The position numbers and the translations under genes were made by a program. Source: Clusia tigrina (Eukaryota; Arthropoda; Insecta; Diptera; Clusiidae). Taken from it: a stretch of DNA of 64,000 bases. The DNA lies in contig OV050032.1 in NCBI GenBank assembly GCA_920105625.2, positions 200,666,258 through 200,730,257 of the forward strand, written 5' to 3'. The stretch's first letter is position 1. Each line of letters opens with the position of its first letter. A model generated the notes under the pieces. The model was not told where the DNA came from. It searched no databases and was given only the letters and a program-made list of their open reading frames with translations. Positions 25,101-40,100 of this stretch are shown piece after piece.

Positions 25101-28100
25101 CTCAAAACTAAAGTCGCAGAAGAAGCTGAGGGCGATACTAGAAACTGCCTCCCATTCGTTGACAGAAGGGTATTGCTTCAGCTAAGGACAATTGTGAAGG
25201 CGACTAAATAAAGTTGGATGATTGAAGCAATCATTTGCGAGCTCTGGAATAAGTGAGGGTTACTATTGGATAGAATATGTTTACCTGTATATTTGTGGCC
25301 CTCCTGCTAATGTCAGTGCTATGTACTTGTGTAGTGCTGTGCGAGAATAGTCCTGCTATTTATGCACCCTTTGTGCTGCCACAAGTCATCCTCCCAATCC
25401 AACCACCCACTCAGACCTACTGTCCTACCGTCCACCCCCGTTACATGATTATGGCAAGACTTACATTTCCATTTCATTTATTTGGGATTCTTGTATTTAA
25501 AAAGTGAACCCTTTTCAGCTCGAAACACAGGACACCACACACACACACACACACACACACACTCCGGACACACTCCGTACTACTCACCCCATTGCGCTCA
25601 AGTATTTGAATCCTTTTATGGCGGAAATGATGGCGGTGCCATTTCTGGGTTTCCCACCGAATTCCAGCACCTTTATTAAAGCGTTGGCGTACAACAAAAC
25701 CGCATCGTACAAGTAAGCAGCCTCGGCGGTTATCTGCAATGATGGCGAATAAAAAGCACAACAACAACAATAGCAAAACAATAACAACGACAGGAACATT
25801 AAAATGAACAACTGTGTAAATACTTGTAATGATGACCAACCTGCTTAGAGCCACCGAAATAGCCAATCGGATTAGGAAAATTAAACGGCGGCTGCTCCAG
25901 ATGACTGTTCACCTAGCGAGGCACCAGAGCCGGGCAAAGAAAAACAAACAGAAAAAAGGAAATTACCAAATTAAAAATACATAAAAAAGGACACGATGAT
26001 TAATTGTGGCATTGTGGAAATCAATTTTCAAAGCTTTTCAAGTGGCCTGAACGTGGCCAGCAGCCACAAAAATTGCCAGAGCGCGGCCATCAATTTGTAC
26101 GTTAATTATGACAGCTCGCCGAACCAAAACAAACCAGACACCAGCCTCCAACTCAACCTCAGACCAGACCCTAATACCAGTACCAACACCAACCTAAAAC
26201 AACAACAACAACAACCTAAAACAACAACACCAACCTAAAACAACAACAACCCCACCGCCAACCCCAACCTTAACCCCAGACTCAACCAACTCTAAATGCC
26301 TGTCCAGACCCAAACCCCAATTACAGCTCCAACACCAACACAAACCCCAACATCAACCTCAACCCAAATTCCAGCGCGTACCCAGACCCACACCCGAACC
26401 TCGAAGGAAGCCTAGAAGCGAATTAGTCTCAGCTGGTGGCATAACCGCATTGATTGAAAATTGGCCCAACCGTCCTGTCGTCCGTCCGTCCTTCCTTCCT
26501 TCCGTCTGAGTTCCGTCCATCAACAGCGCACTGAGTGGATGAAGCTTTATTTCAGTTTAATGCGTCCGCAGTTCATTTCTCTAAAACACAAAATATCCAC
26601 ACATCAATCATTCGGAACGGCGACGACGCACCACCAGCAAACCAGCGCCACCACCAGCACTACCAACAACACCATCCGCACCATCCGCACCACCACAGTA
26701 GCCGCCACAGCAGCGCTGAAGCCCACCCACCAACATGCTACCAATCAATTCGCCCGCCATTCCCAGCTGCCTGCCGCATTAGCACTTCACTTAAAACGTC
26801 CACGATTTGATTTGGGTGCTGCTCAGAATGTCTCGCTGGGACGCAGCTGACAGTCCAATGGCCTGAATCCCCCCTCTTTCAACTACCCCCACTCCCACAC
26901 GTTTCGCCGTTTATTGTGGCTGCTGCTGTGTCTGTTTTTTGCTTGATTTCTTCCCACTCCGTCAACTCCAATTGTTTTATTCTACTGCTCTCACCTGCTC
27001 CGGAAATCTTTCTCGGCAATTATTGCAGGATTAACGAATTGGCATTCAGTTAAATGCTTCGGAGTGCACTCCTCTTGATTGTGGAACTATACAAAATGCT
27101 CGCACAAAGAGTGACCTGAACACTTGCATACTTTTTACTTCATTTTACACAACTTTTACACAAGATTCGTTCCACTCTACTACGAGTACTTTATTCCATT
27201 TTACCTTATATTACTTTACCCTGTATTAAAGCAACTAATCTTCGCTTGGCAGTGCTTTACCCCCTTTAAAGTATTTTATTCTGCTCAACTCTAGTCTACT
27301 TGGTCCATGCCTTATCCTAATTTTACCTCTTGAGCAATAATTTACTCTGTTTTACACAAGTGGAGGACCTGTTTATTCTACCCAACTAATTTTACTTGAC
27401 TTTAACTTACTCTACACTATTTTACTTTTCACAGTTTATCCCTCGTCCCACTCGAAGCCACTACTGTGGCCTTACTTGATCATATTTCGCCCTTCCCTTT
27501 TACCTTGAGTTGCACTACATTCGCTTTTTTTACCCCAGTTCCCTACTTGACCGTACTTTACTCTTTGCTTTTAGTCCCACTTATCTAATTTTACCCCAGT
27601 TCCCTACTTTATCGTACTTTAACCTTCGCTTTTACCTTGAGTTACACTACATTGGCTTATTTTAGGCCCATTCCCTACTTGATCGTACTTTACTTCACTT
27701 TAACTACCTTTTCTACCTTGACCACAATGACCCGATCTTGGTGGGATCACCACTGCCCTGAATTTGACTACTTTCAACTTGTTTACCTTCGCTTTACTCT
27801 TAAAGTATACTATAACCTTTCGTATCCTACACAATCGTAGTTCACATATTTTACCTTAGTTTACTTAAACCCTTTTTCCTGGCTTTAGTCTACTTAATTT
27901 TACTCTACTTTATTTTGCTCTACTTAATATTACTCTACTTTACTTTACTCTACTTTAGTTTACTCTACCTTATTTTACTCTACTTTAGTTTACTCTACCT
28001 TATTTTACTCTACTTTATTTTACTCTACTTTAGTTTACTCTACCTTATTTTACTCTACTTTATTTTGCTCTACTTAATATTACTCTACCTTATTTTACTC

Positions 28101-31100
28101 TACCTTATTTTACTCTACTTTAGTTTACTCTACTTTCTTCATCAGATTTTACCCTCATTTAAACTAGATTATCCCACCCAACTCCATTCTGCTTAGCCGC
28201 ACATCATCCCAGTTTTATCGTAGTTTACTCCACTTCACTCTATTTTTACTTATTTTACCCTGACTCTACCCCATTATGGGATACCTCTATTTTATCTTCT
28301 CATACTTTTCACTATATCTCACCGATTTTATTTACTTCACCTGGTTTTCTACATCAACAATTGATCCACTCTGTTACTGTTTTTTACCCCGCTTTCCAAT
28401 AATTTCATCTTACTTCGCCTTACTTTATTTTCCTTTTTTTCCTTTGTCTTACTTTGTGTTACTGTATTTTTCTTTATTTTACTTCATCTTACTTTACCTA
28501 CTTTATTTCACTTTCCTTAACTTTACCTTGATTTATTTTACTTTATCTTAATTTATCACACTTAATCTTACTTTCTCTTACTTTACCTTATATCGCCTTA
28601 CTTTATCTCACCATTAAGTTATTTTACCTTACCATCAGCTTACTTGAACTTACATCGCCTTACTTTACTCTTTTCTTTAACCCTTTCCTATCCAAATAGT
28701 CTATTTAATATTATTTTATTTCACTTTACCTTATATAACTTTACTCTTCTTTTACCTGATTTTCTCAACTTCAACCTAAGTTATTTGACCCAATTGAGCT
28801 TACTTTACTTTATCTTACTTGATCTTATTTGATCTTACTTTATTACATTTATTTACTTTACCTTACGTTACACTTCATTAACTTGTTTTATCATATTCTA
28901 CTCTAGTCTACTTTAATCTACCGTAGACTACTTTACCTTACCTTAAACTACTTTATTATACCCAACTCCAGTCTTCTAGTCTAAGAAACCCTGTGCTTTT
29001 CCTCATACAGTACTTTATCCGTGTTTACGCTGCTTTACACAAAATCAACCTACTTTATTGCACCCTACTGTAGTCTTTTTTAAACCGATTTACCCTACCT
29101 TACCCAGATTTATACCATTTTTTCGATACCTTTTCTATCCTATCCAAACTTCGTCTACTCGGACTTCACACAATTGGGTGATATTCTTAATTTACTTTGC
29201 TGTACACAATTTAGTCCTATTAATCCTCACTTTACTTTACAGAATTTAGTCCTATTTATTCTTACTTTAATCTACACAATTTGACACTATTTATCCTTAC
29301 TTTACTCTTCCCAATTTGACACTATTAACCCTCACTTTAATCTACACAATTTGACACTATTTATCTTTCCTTTACTCTACGCAATTTTACACTATGAATC
29401 CTTACTATACTCTTCCCAATTTGACACTATTTATCCTTACTGTACTCTACGCAATTTGACACTATTAACCCTTACTTTAATCTACTCAATTTGACACTAT
29501 TTATCTTTCCTTTACTCTACGCAATTTTACACTATGAATCCTTACTATACTCTTCCCAATTTGACACTATTTATCTTTACTTTACTCTACGCAATTGACA
29601 CTATTAATACATACTTTACTCTACATAATTTGCCATTATTTATCTTTACTTTACTCTACAGAATTTTACACTATTTATCCTCACTTTACCCTACACTATT
29701 TAGTTCTTTTTTTTTCTCACTTTACTCTACGCAATTTGACAGTATTTATCCTTACTTTGCTTTACACAATTTAGTCCTATTTATCCTTTCTTTCCTTAAC
29801 ACACTTTAGTCCTGTTAATCCTTTTAATGTTACTTCACACAATTTGGCAGTATTTATCCTCACTTTATTTGGCACAATTTAGTCTTCTTTATCCTTTCTT
29901 CACTCTACACAATTTGGTCCTAATTATCCTTACTTTACTCGACTTTACACAACTTTAACCAATCTGATTCTACTCTTCACAACTCTGCCCTTCACTATTC
30001 CATTCTCTACGCGGTTTCACAGCAGTAATCATACGCGACGGAAGGCAGTCAAAGAAGGTGCCACCAGTTGCTGAGGCGCAACCACAAATTGAATCTTAAG
30101 TGGAACCATCCTCACCGGTGGTCTCGGTCTGTTTTGCATATTGGCAGCCACTAAAATTAACATTAATCAGTCCACAGGAAATGACTTAATCAATTCCGGC
30201 CTAGCGCGGGGTCGGTGTACCTGAGCCCTCACACACACACTCACAGCACACTCCCCCAGAGAGTGTCTGTCACTGGCACTGGCAAGCGCAGCAGTGCACG
30301 GGACGTAAATCAAGTCGATTCACTGGCACATCCCTTACTCACTCACCTCCTTGGCGAATTGCTGAAAGGACACCGGTGCAGTGGGAAAAATTCCCAAATA
30401 GGATTGGAATGCTAATTCCGCATTTTTATCGATTTTCTCCAGCAACAAGCCGCGCAGATACTTATCCGGCGTCGAGGGATCGTACTGCTCGATGTCAATG
30501 CCCACCACGAAGTATTCGCCCTTCGCCAGCAATCCTTTGCGGTGCAGGCTGAGCATGAGTCCCACGTGCTCGTAGTAGTGGCCCAGTATGAGGTAAACTG
30601 AAAGAAAGAAGCAAAGCAGACAAAATTTACAAGCAGTGTGTGAGTGTGTTTGTGTGTGTGTGTGTTTGTGTTTGTGGATTGGTTTGTAGGGAGGGAGGTA
30701 GAAGCAGATTGGGAGAGGGCAGCGACGCTGCCAGTTGACAGTTGACAGCTGACAGTGTTCGAGGGTGGGAGTAGAACACATTGCCTAATGGAACCACTGC
30801 CAACCAGGCCGTCGTAAGCATGGAATTGCATTGCAGCGTTTACCTAGGCATCCCCCTGGCCCCGCCTAATCTTCAGAGCGATGCTGGTTGAAGCCTGTTG
30901 CATGCTGATGAGGCCATAACGAGCGGATTTCCTTTCATCCACTCGTGCCGCGAAGTAAGCGGCTTATATTTATGTATGTACTGGTGTGATTATTGCTTAA
31001 CGCCCCCATGTGGGTGGCGAGCCTTCTGATGGCTTTGTGGACGAGTTGATCATTGGGTATGATTGGCATGATTGGCACCATTCCAGTGTGGACTCTGACG

Positions 31101-34100
31101 TCTGCTGGTCTGGTGCAGTTACTACGAATGCTGTTGCTCATACCTGTCATCTAAGGAGTGGGTCGGAGGGTGGGTAATGTGTTCGCTTGCTACTTACTCG
31201 GTAATCGGTACTCACTAGTATTTACTCCCTAAAGCCCTACTAGATACTCGCTACTGTCTACCGGGTACTATCTACTCGCTCCTGCAGTACCAAAAATATT
31301 TAGAAGGGTTTTTAGTACGCTTGGTACTAAATTAATTTCCCCTCATAATATACTTCTCCTCAAACTATACTTTTATACTAAATGTCAGTCTCTCCTGATT
31401 TCGATATCTGTGTTTACATTTTTAGTACATGATGAATGATGAAAAGTGTACTAAACTAATGACAAAAATATACTAAATGAATGTTAAAAAGGATACTAAA
31501 TGAATATTATAAAGTGTACTAAATGTATGATAAAAAGTGTACTAAATGTATATTTAAAAGTATGCTAAATGTATGATAAAACGTGTACTAAATGAATGAT
31601 AAAAGTGTACTAAATGAATGATAAAAGTGTACTAAATGAATGATAAAACCGTAATAAATGAATATTAAAATGTGTACTAAATGTCTGATAAAAAGTGTAC
31701 TAAATGTATGTGAAAAAGTGTACTAAAACAGGCACATTGAATAAAGTCAAATCTGTTAAGTAGCCTGTGGTGATTACAAAACCGTTTTTTTTCTGACAGA
31801 TGCCTACTTGTAGAGTAGTTGGAGTTGGAGTAGTAGACTCCCCAGGGCTCACAGCCTAGTGGCAATGACCTTCAGCAAATGGCCTTGGTGTGCAGTCAGT
31901 CATAGTATTAGCTAAGCCCCCGGCTGAGCCCCTCGCTACACACCACCAAAGCAGTGCTTCCTTTCCACACACTCACTGGAAAGCGTTATCAAGTCACATT
32001 TTGTAAAGACCAGCGCAGTGCACAAGCGATAACAGCCTCAATGCTCAGATGATTGCAAAATTGAGGGTATCCCAGTAGGAAAATATTGCAAATATATAAT
32101 ATATATTCGTGGGCGACAATGTTCCCTAAGACTCTCAACTTGACTACGGATTGTCACTAGAATTCTGTGAGACAACTAAGGGAACAGAGAGAGAGAGAGA
32201 GTCACTCATTGCTGTTGAACAATCCGTTTCCTAATGGGGCATAGAGCGTTTATAGGTACATACATTACACTGATGCGTGTGTGCGCGCCTTAGAATATGC
32301 AACATTAATTTAACGCGCCACTTGAAACCTTCACAAAGCAGCTACCAGCCATACACACACACAGAGAGACTGACACAGTCAAGCGTAGACTAGGAAAGTT
32401 AATAAATCTTGTTCCACTTATATCGCTGTAGACGACTTGTGCTCTTATGGTGGTGGTGTTGTTGTTGTTGTCATTGTTGTATTTCATTCTTCGCATATCC
32501 AGTTATAGCGGGATGCAAATCAGGGGGTTGGGGAGTTAAAGTCAATCCGCATTTTTATGATGCTAGATTCCAGATTTAAGTTAAAATGAACGAGCGCGAA
32601 AGGCAGTCGCGTTCTTGGCAGGAATGGGGGTGTGCTATGTATGCGTGAGTGTGTAGATGTGTGTTGTGTATACATGTACGTGTGTGTGTGTTGTGTATAC
32701 GTGTGCCTGTGTATGTGTTTCTCTCTATATTTTTGAGCCTATGTTTTCTTTTGTCAACATGGATTCAAATCACTCCTGTCGTTCAGTTTTGAATTGAATA
32801 CTACGCAACCACAACCGCCTTCAATTCGCAACTGACCCACCCTCATGCTGCTCACCTAGTAAAAGCCTATTTATCATTCATGCATGTGCGAGCAAAATCA
32901 ACAGCATGGACAGCACAGTCATCATCGATGTTTAAAGTTGGATTTTCTTGTCAAAGAAATTTGTGGTTGACGTCAATTGACTTCTGTGTAATGTCATTGA
33001 TAGGATATGATAATCAATTTCATTATTAATTTGACTTCAATTGACTTCATTTGACTGGAATCCAAATACAAGCAATATGCTACAATACACTGTGTCATTG
33101 CCTAGGTATCAAGTATGTACCTTATTGACTTCACTTATCGTCATCTGACATCAATTGACGTCAACTGAAGTCAGTGTCAAATCAATGATAGTATATGATG
33201 CTCAATTTCATTGGTAAGATTTGATATGTGACTATAATTAACTTCCTTTGACTTCAACAGTCTTCTTTATATATATATTCTTAATACAGTGAATATAAAT
33301 GATTGCCTACGTTTCAAGATTGAACGAATTTGACATCATATGACTTCCTTTAGTTGTATACTTCAGGCGATAGATCCTGTGGTAACATTATTTATGACTT
33401 CAAGTGACATTATTGGACTTCAACTGACTTTAATAACCATTAAATTAATACAATCAGATGGTCAGTTTCCTTGTAAGTTGTCACTTGACTTTATTTCACA
33501 TATATTGACTTCATTTGACGAAAACTGACATCATCTGACGTTATTTGACTTCAACTGGCATTAATAACCCATCAAATTAATACAATCAGATGGTCAGTTT
33601 CCTTGTAAGCAATCACTTGACTTTATTTCACATATATTGACTTCATTTGACGAAATTTGACATCAACTGACTTTATTTGGCTTCAACTGACTTTATTGAC
33701 CATCAAATCAATACAATCAGATGGTAAGTTTCTTTTTAAGTTGTCACTTGACTTTATTTGACATATATTGACTTCATTTGACGAAATTTGACATCAACTG
33801 ACTTTATTTGGCTTCAACTGACTTTATTGACCATCAAATCAATACAATCAGATGGTAAGTTTCTTTTTAAGTTGTCACTTGACTTTATTTGACATATATT
33901 GATTTCATTTGACGAAATTTGACATCAACTGACTTTATTTGACTTCAACTGACTTTATTAACCATCAAGTGAATACAATCAGATGGTCAGTTTCTTTGTA
34001 AGTAATCACTTGACTTTATTTGACATATATTGACTTCATTTGACGAAAATTGACATCATCTGACTTTATTTGACTTTAACTGACTTTATTGACCATCAAA

Positions 34101-37100
34101 TGAATACAATCAGATGGTCAGTTTCCTTGTAAGTAATCACTTGACTTTATTTCACATATATTGACTTCATTTGACGAAATTTGACATCAACTGACTTTAT
34201 TTGACTTCAACTGACTTTATTGACCATCAAATGAATACAATCAGATGGTCAGTTTCTTTTTAAGTTGCCACTTGACTCTATTTGACATATATTGACTTCA
34301 TTTGACGAAATTTGACATCAACTGACTTTATTTGACTTCAACTGACTTTATTGACCATCAAATGAATACAATCAGATGGTCAGTTTCTTTTTAAGTTGCC
34401 ACTTGACTTTATTTGCCATATATTGACTTCATTTGACGAAAATTGACATCATCTGACTTTATTTGACTTTAACTGACTTAATTAACCATCAAATTAATAC
34501 AATCAGATGGTCAGTTTCTTTTTAAGTTGCCACTTGACTTTATTTGACATATATTGACTTCATTTGACGAAAATTGACATCATCTGACTTTATTTGACTT
34601 TAACTGACTTAATTAACCATCAAATGAATACAATCAGATGGTCAGTTTCTTTGTAAGCAATTTGACGAAATTTGACAATACCAGCTTTTATTTGACTTCA
34701 ATTGACTTTGTGTGAATTCAATACAAATACCACTAATATTTCCATAATACTCTGTTTCGTTGTCTAAGTAGCAAGTTTATACTTATTTGACTTAATTTGC
34801 CATCATTTGACATCAATTGAGTGCAACTGACTTCAGTGTCAAATCAATGATAAGATCAGAAGATCAATTTCATTGTCAAGGTTCAATATGTAACTATAAC
34901 CTTTGACTTCAATTAATTTAAACTGCCTTCATTTGACTTCAATTGACTTCAATTGACTTCAATTGAGTTCATTTGACTTCAATTGACTACATTTGACTTC
35001 AACTGACTTCAAGTGTCTCCATTACGAATATGAATGACGCTGAAATCCATTACCAAACTCCAAATTCTAGTCATAACTAACTTCAATTGACATCATTTGC
35101 CACCATGTGACGTCACTCTCATCAGAGAAGAACGAATGATCAGTAAATAACATTTGCACAACCATTTGGAGATTTCTTAATTCAATTTATGGAGCTTCTT
35201 TCTCCTCCGTTTCCCCCCTTCCCATTATCCACCCTCTAAGAGGAGCCCTCCCGATACTCTTGATTATTATGCTCATATTACGCTCCTTCTCTGCAATTAC
35301 TTCAAAGCGCAGGAGTGCCCCCTCCCCCTCCTTCTCCCTCCTGCAGGTAATTACCAATAAAAGTGAACAATATTATAATATTGACGGCCGACTCCAGGCC
35401 GTGCCGCTGTGTACTTACTGCGCGTGTTGGCGTAGGTGCGCTCCACCAACTCATCGAAGGGATTCGCCATGAAGCCATGATGGTAGATGGTGTTCCAGGT
35501 CTGTATGTTGCGCACGTGCACGCCCGCCTTCAGCAGGATGTTGAGTATGGTGTCGGCTACGGGATGGTAAAGACTGTTTGCATTGTCGAGATACAAAAAG
35601 GATACCTGAACAAAAGAGAAAGGTGACAGCACACAGGATGCAACTGTGAGAAATATTACAAGACATTTGTAAGTGAAACACAACAAAAGAGGCGGAGACG
35701 GGACGAGAGCGAGCATAAAAATAACAACAACAACAAAAAATGTAAAATCTAATTTGCGAGCGAGCAACTTCAAAGGATACGCGTGCAGGATATCGAGCGA
35801 GGAATTGAAAACTAATTATAAGCCAATCAGCGGACAAGTGCAGGTGACAGGGCGCAACAGGTTCAAAAGGAAACCAAAGCGTAGCACACGTATTCACATA
35901 CTCACTCATACAACAACTGTGCTCACACACATACACATATGGACACACACATATACTCACACATATACTCACACATATACTCACACATATACTCACACGT
36001 ATACACACTCAACTCTTATGCACACTTGCCAGACACATGCTTACCTGCGTCCAATTGAAAGCCACCAGCAAGGACACCACTGACTTGGATATCTGCGTAT
36101 CCGGCGGCCGCGTCCGTGCGAAAGTGGGAAAATCCTGCTTGTTCGATGTGTCCCGATGCGTGCAGTACTGCAAGAATCCGCGATTAGTGATTTGCTGAGA
36201 TTCGGAATCTATTTTGTATTTTGTCTTACATATGAAATCATTGGCAAGTTGAAGGCGGCCGCCATGCGTCCCTCATGCACGCATGTCTCCTGTGGCCCTA
36301 TATAGGCGGAAATCTGCTTCGTCCAGAGCGATGCCGTCTGCCGGATGCTGGACACTTCGTCGCCATAGGTCTCCGCGACGATGAACTCGAGCGAATGGCC
36401 GAGCTCCTGCAATCTTTCAGAGTTCACCTTCGAAACAGCCAAGGAAATGGCTCCGGATATGGTGATGCCTGATGAGGGAAGATGGTGGAAGGAAATCAGT
36501 GAAGCAAATTTGGATGGAATGGTGGACAATTGGGGTTCTCCACACAGTTATTAATAAATATAAATAAAAGATATATACGTAAAAATAGATATATACAGTA
36601 AAAACTCCGATAAGTGGACACCCATGATTCCAGTACCTTTGTCGGCTATGGAAGATGTCCTTTGTGGAATAGTTCGAAGAATTATGCATTTACCATGCGT
36701 TATTGAAGTAGAGATGGGAAAGATCTGTTGTGATATTCCTATTTCTTTGAAAGATGAGGGTAGTCTCATCTGTAGATCTCCGGTCGGGTTCCAGTATTTT
36801 GGAGGAATTAAGTTGAGGGATCTGGCTCATATCTAAGATATATTCTCCAAAACACCTGTGACTTTTGTTTGCCAGAGTTTGTGATCAGGTGCTCTGAGGT
36901 TTCCTCTCTTCATCCACAGAATAATCTACAGATGACACCCTTTATTGGCCCAGAACTCTTCTGTGATGTACGCAAGGACAAGCTGACCAGCTTAGGATAG
37001 ATGAGGGGCACCATAGGCACAAACATTGGGTTAACACACCAGGCCTATGGGTATCAGAGAGTCTGCTAGGGACATACCACCTTCAACTTGCAGCCCCCTT

Positions 37101-40100
37101 CCAACTTGCAAGGAAGGGGGCTGCAACACCCTTTAATGGCCCAGAACCCTTCTGTGGTGTAGGCAAGGGCAAGCTGTTCAACCAGCTTAGGATAGATGAG
37201 GGACACCGTAGACACAAGTAGTGGCTTGACATACCAGGCGTAAGGGTATCAAAGAGTCTGCTAGGGACATACCACCTAAAACGACTCGAATCTCTCTAAG
37301 AATAATCTTAGGATGATGACAGGCCTAGTCACAGGACACTGTAAATATGAACTCACGGGCGGCTCCTGCAGATTCTGTTTGTAGGAAGAGGAGACGCCTT
37401 TGCATGTGCTGACACAATGCCCGGCTCTCACGCACACCCGCAGAAATAGTTGGGATTCTTCCAGGGCTCTGCCAGTGATGAGAAACCTCTGGAGACAAAA
37501 CTTGTCATCACGTTTATGCAGAGGGTAGGACTCAAAGATGCACTTTGAACCTCTGATGGGAGGCAAAATAGATCGAAAGGTCGCGGTGCTTTAAATCCAC
37601 TACACACAATAATAGTCTACAGATGGCATCTGAAGATAGACCCCCAACTTATTCATATGATAGTTGAGTCTACATTCATTCATTGTTGGCTTGACGGTCC
37701 TAGTTGAACCTGAACCTACCACAGTTGAGTCTCCAGTATCCACTTGAAATGCCTGTGATAATTCTTAATTTACTCCTTAGCTCTTTTAGGATTCAAATCT
37801 CCCATAATAGCTTTGGATTGTCTTCATCCCGGCAGAGGTTTCCAGGTTTGACTTCTTGTTGCATCTGCACACTTCTCCAGCAGACCTTCGATGGTGTTGC
37901 AAGATAGTCGACAGAAGGGTTCAGGACCATTGAACTCAGAGAACGCAGCTTTTCTTGCTAAGTTATCAGGGTTCGCATTTCCCTCTACTCCTGTGAGGCC
38001 TGGTACTCACAGTAGAGACAGCTTGTTTATGCTGCCTAAGGAGTTCAGTCTCCCAGTACAGACCCATACAAGTTTAGACGTCAAACACTTAAGTGCTGCT
38101 TGACTATCGGATAGCATCACGATGTCTTCCCCCCGATATTTCCTGTCAATGTTGATCTGGGCTCATCTTTCAATAGCGTGAATCTTCGCTTGAAAATTGC
38201 TTGGGTAAGAACCCATTGGTTCACGGAAGTTGGTTCTAGGCCCAAATACTTTTGTCCCAGTTCCGTCCATAGTCTTAAACCCGTCTGTATACCATAAGAG
38301 GGTATACAGACTCTAATTTTATACGTCTGAGTTAGTCTTCTCCATTAAACTTTGTACTGTATTTGTGTAGAAAGTCTAATTTTGTTGGCATAAAATCCTT
38401 CTGAGATTTGAGAGAGACCATATTCTTGGGATAAATTGTTACCCCATTTGTTTGGGGTGAAATTTGATTCCCTCGAGATAATTTCTTGTATTCTGCTAAG
38501 AGATTTCCTAGCAGAGTCTTCCCTTACTAGATGCAAGGGTGTTAGATCTAGTATAAGTTCCATTGCTGCCGTGGGACACATGCGCATAGCTCCAGTGATG
38601 ACCAGACAGGCGTTGTACTTTACTCAACGCAGATTTCGCTGTCTTAAGTCTGACTCTATTTGACCAGGCTACAGAACCATAGTCTGACTCTATTTGATCA
38701 GGCTACAGAACCATAGTCTGACTCTATCTGACCAGGCTACAGAACCATAGTCTGATTCTATTTGACCAGGCTACAGAACCATAGTCTGACTCTATTTGAC
38801 CAGGCTACAGAACCATAGTCTGACTCTATTTAGCCAGGCTACAGAACCATAGTCTGCCTCTATTTGACCAGGCTACAGAACCATAGTCTGACTCTATTTG
38901 ACCAGGCTACAGAACCATAGTCTGACTCTATTTGACCAGGCTACAGAACCATAGTCTGCCTCTATGTATTTGACCAGGCTACAGAACCATAGTCTGACTC
39001 TATTTGACCAGGCTACAGAACCATAGTCTGACTCTATTGGACCAGGCTACAGAACCATAGTCGGTCTCTATTTAGCTAGGCTACAGAACCATAGTCTGAC
39101 TCTATTTGACCAGGCTACAGAACCATAGTCTGACTCTATTTGACCAGGCTACAGAACCATAGTCTGACTCTATTTGACCAGGCTACAGAACCATAGTCTG
39201 CCTCTATGTATTTGACCAGGCTACAGAACCATAGTCTGACTCTATTTGACCAGGCTACAGAACCATAGTCTGACTCTATTTAGCCAGGCTACAGAACCAT
39301 AGTCTGCCTCTATTTGACCAGGCTACAGAACCATAGTCTGACTCTATTTGACCAGGCTACAGAACCATAGTCTGACTCTATTTGACCAGGCTACAGAACC
39401 ATAGTCTGCCTCTATGTATTTGACCAGGCTACAGAACCATAGTCTGACTCTATTTGACCAGGCTACAGAACCATAGTCTGACTCTATTGGACCAGGCTAC
39501 AGAACCATAGTCTGACTCTATTTAGCCAGGCTACAGAACCATAGTCTGACTCTATTTGACCAGGCTACAGAACCATAGTCTGACTCTATTTGACCAGGCT
39601 ACAGAACCATAGTCTGACTCTATTTGACCAGGCTACAGAACCATAGTCTGCCTCTATGTATTTGACCAGGCTACAGAACCATAGTCTGACTCTATTTGAC
39701 CAGGCTACAGAACCATAGTCTGACTCTATTGGACCAGGCTACAGAACCATAGTCGGTCTCTATTTAGCTAGGCTACAGAACCATAGTCTGACTCTTTTTG
39801 ACCAGGCTACAGAACCATAGTCTGCCTCTATTTGACCAGGCTACAGAACCATAGTCTGACTCTATTTGACCAGGCTACAGAACCATAGTCTGACTCTATT
39901 TGACCAGGCTACAGAACCATAGTCTGCCTCTATGTATTTGACCAGGCTACAGAACCATAGTCTGACTCTATTTGACCAGGCTACAGAACCATAGTCTGAC
40001 TCTATTGGACCAGGCTACAGAACCATAGTCGGTCTCTATTTAGCTAGGCTACAGAACCATAGTCTGACTCTTTTTGACCAGGCTACAGAACCATAGTCTG

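Noticed and set aside
25277..25507. Small secreted-protein ORF on the plus strand (hydrophobic start)
   Set aside because: It is one short ORF within a cyclase intron, without conservation or expression evidence and without a recognisable mature peptide.
26461..26850. Thr/His-rich plus-strand ORF
   Set aside because: It is low-complexity CACCA sequence in an intron of the minus-strand gene.
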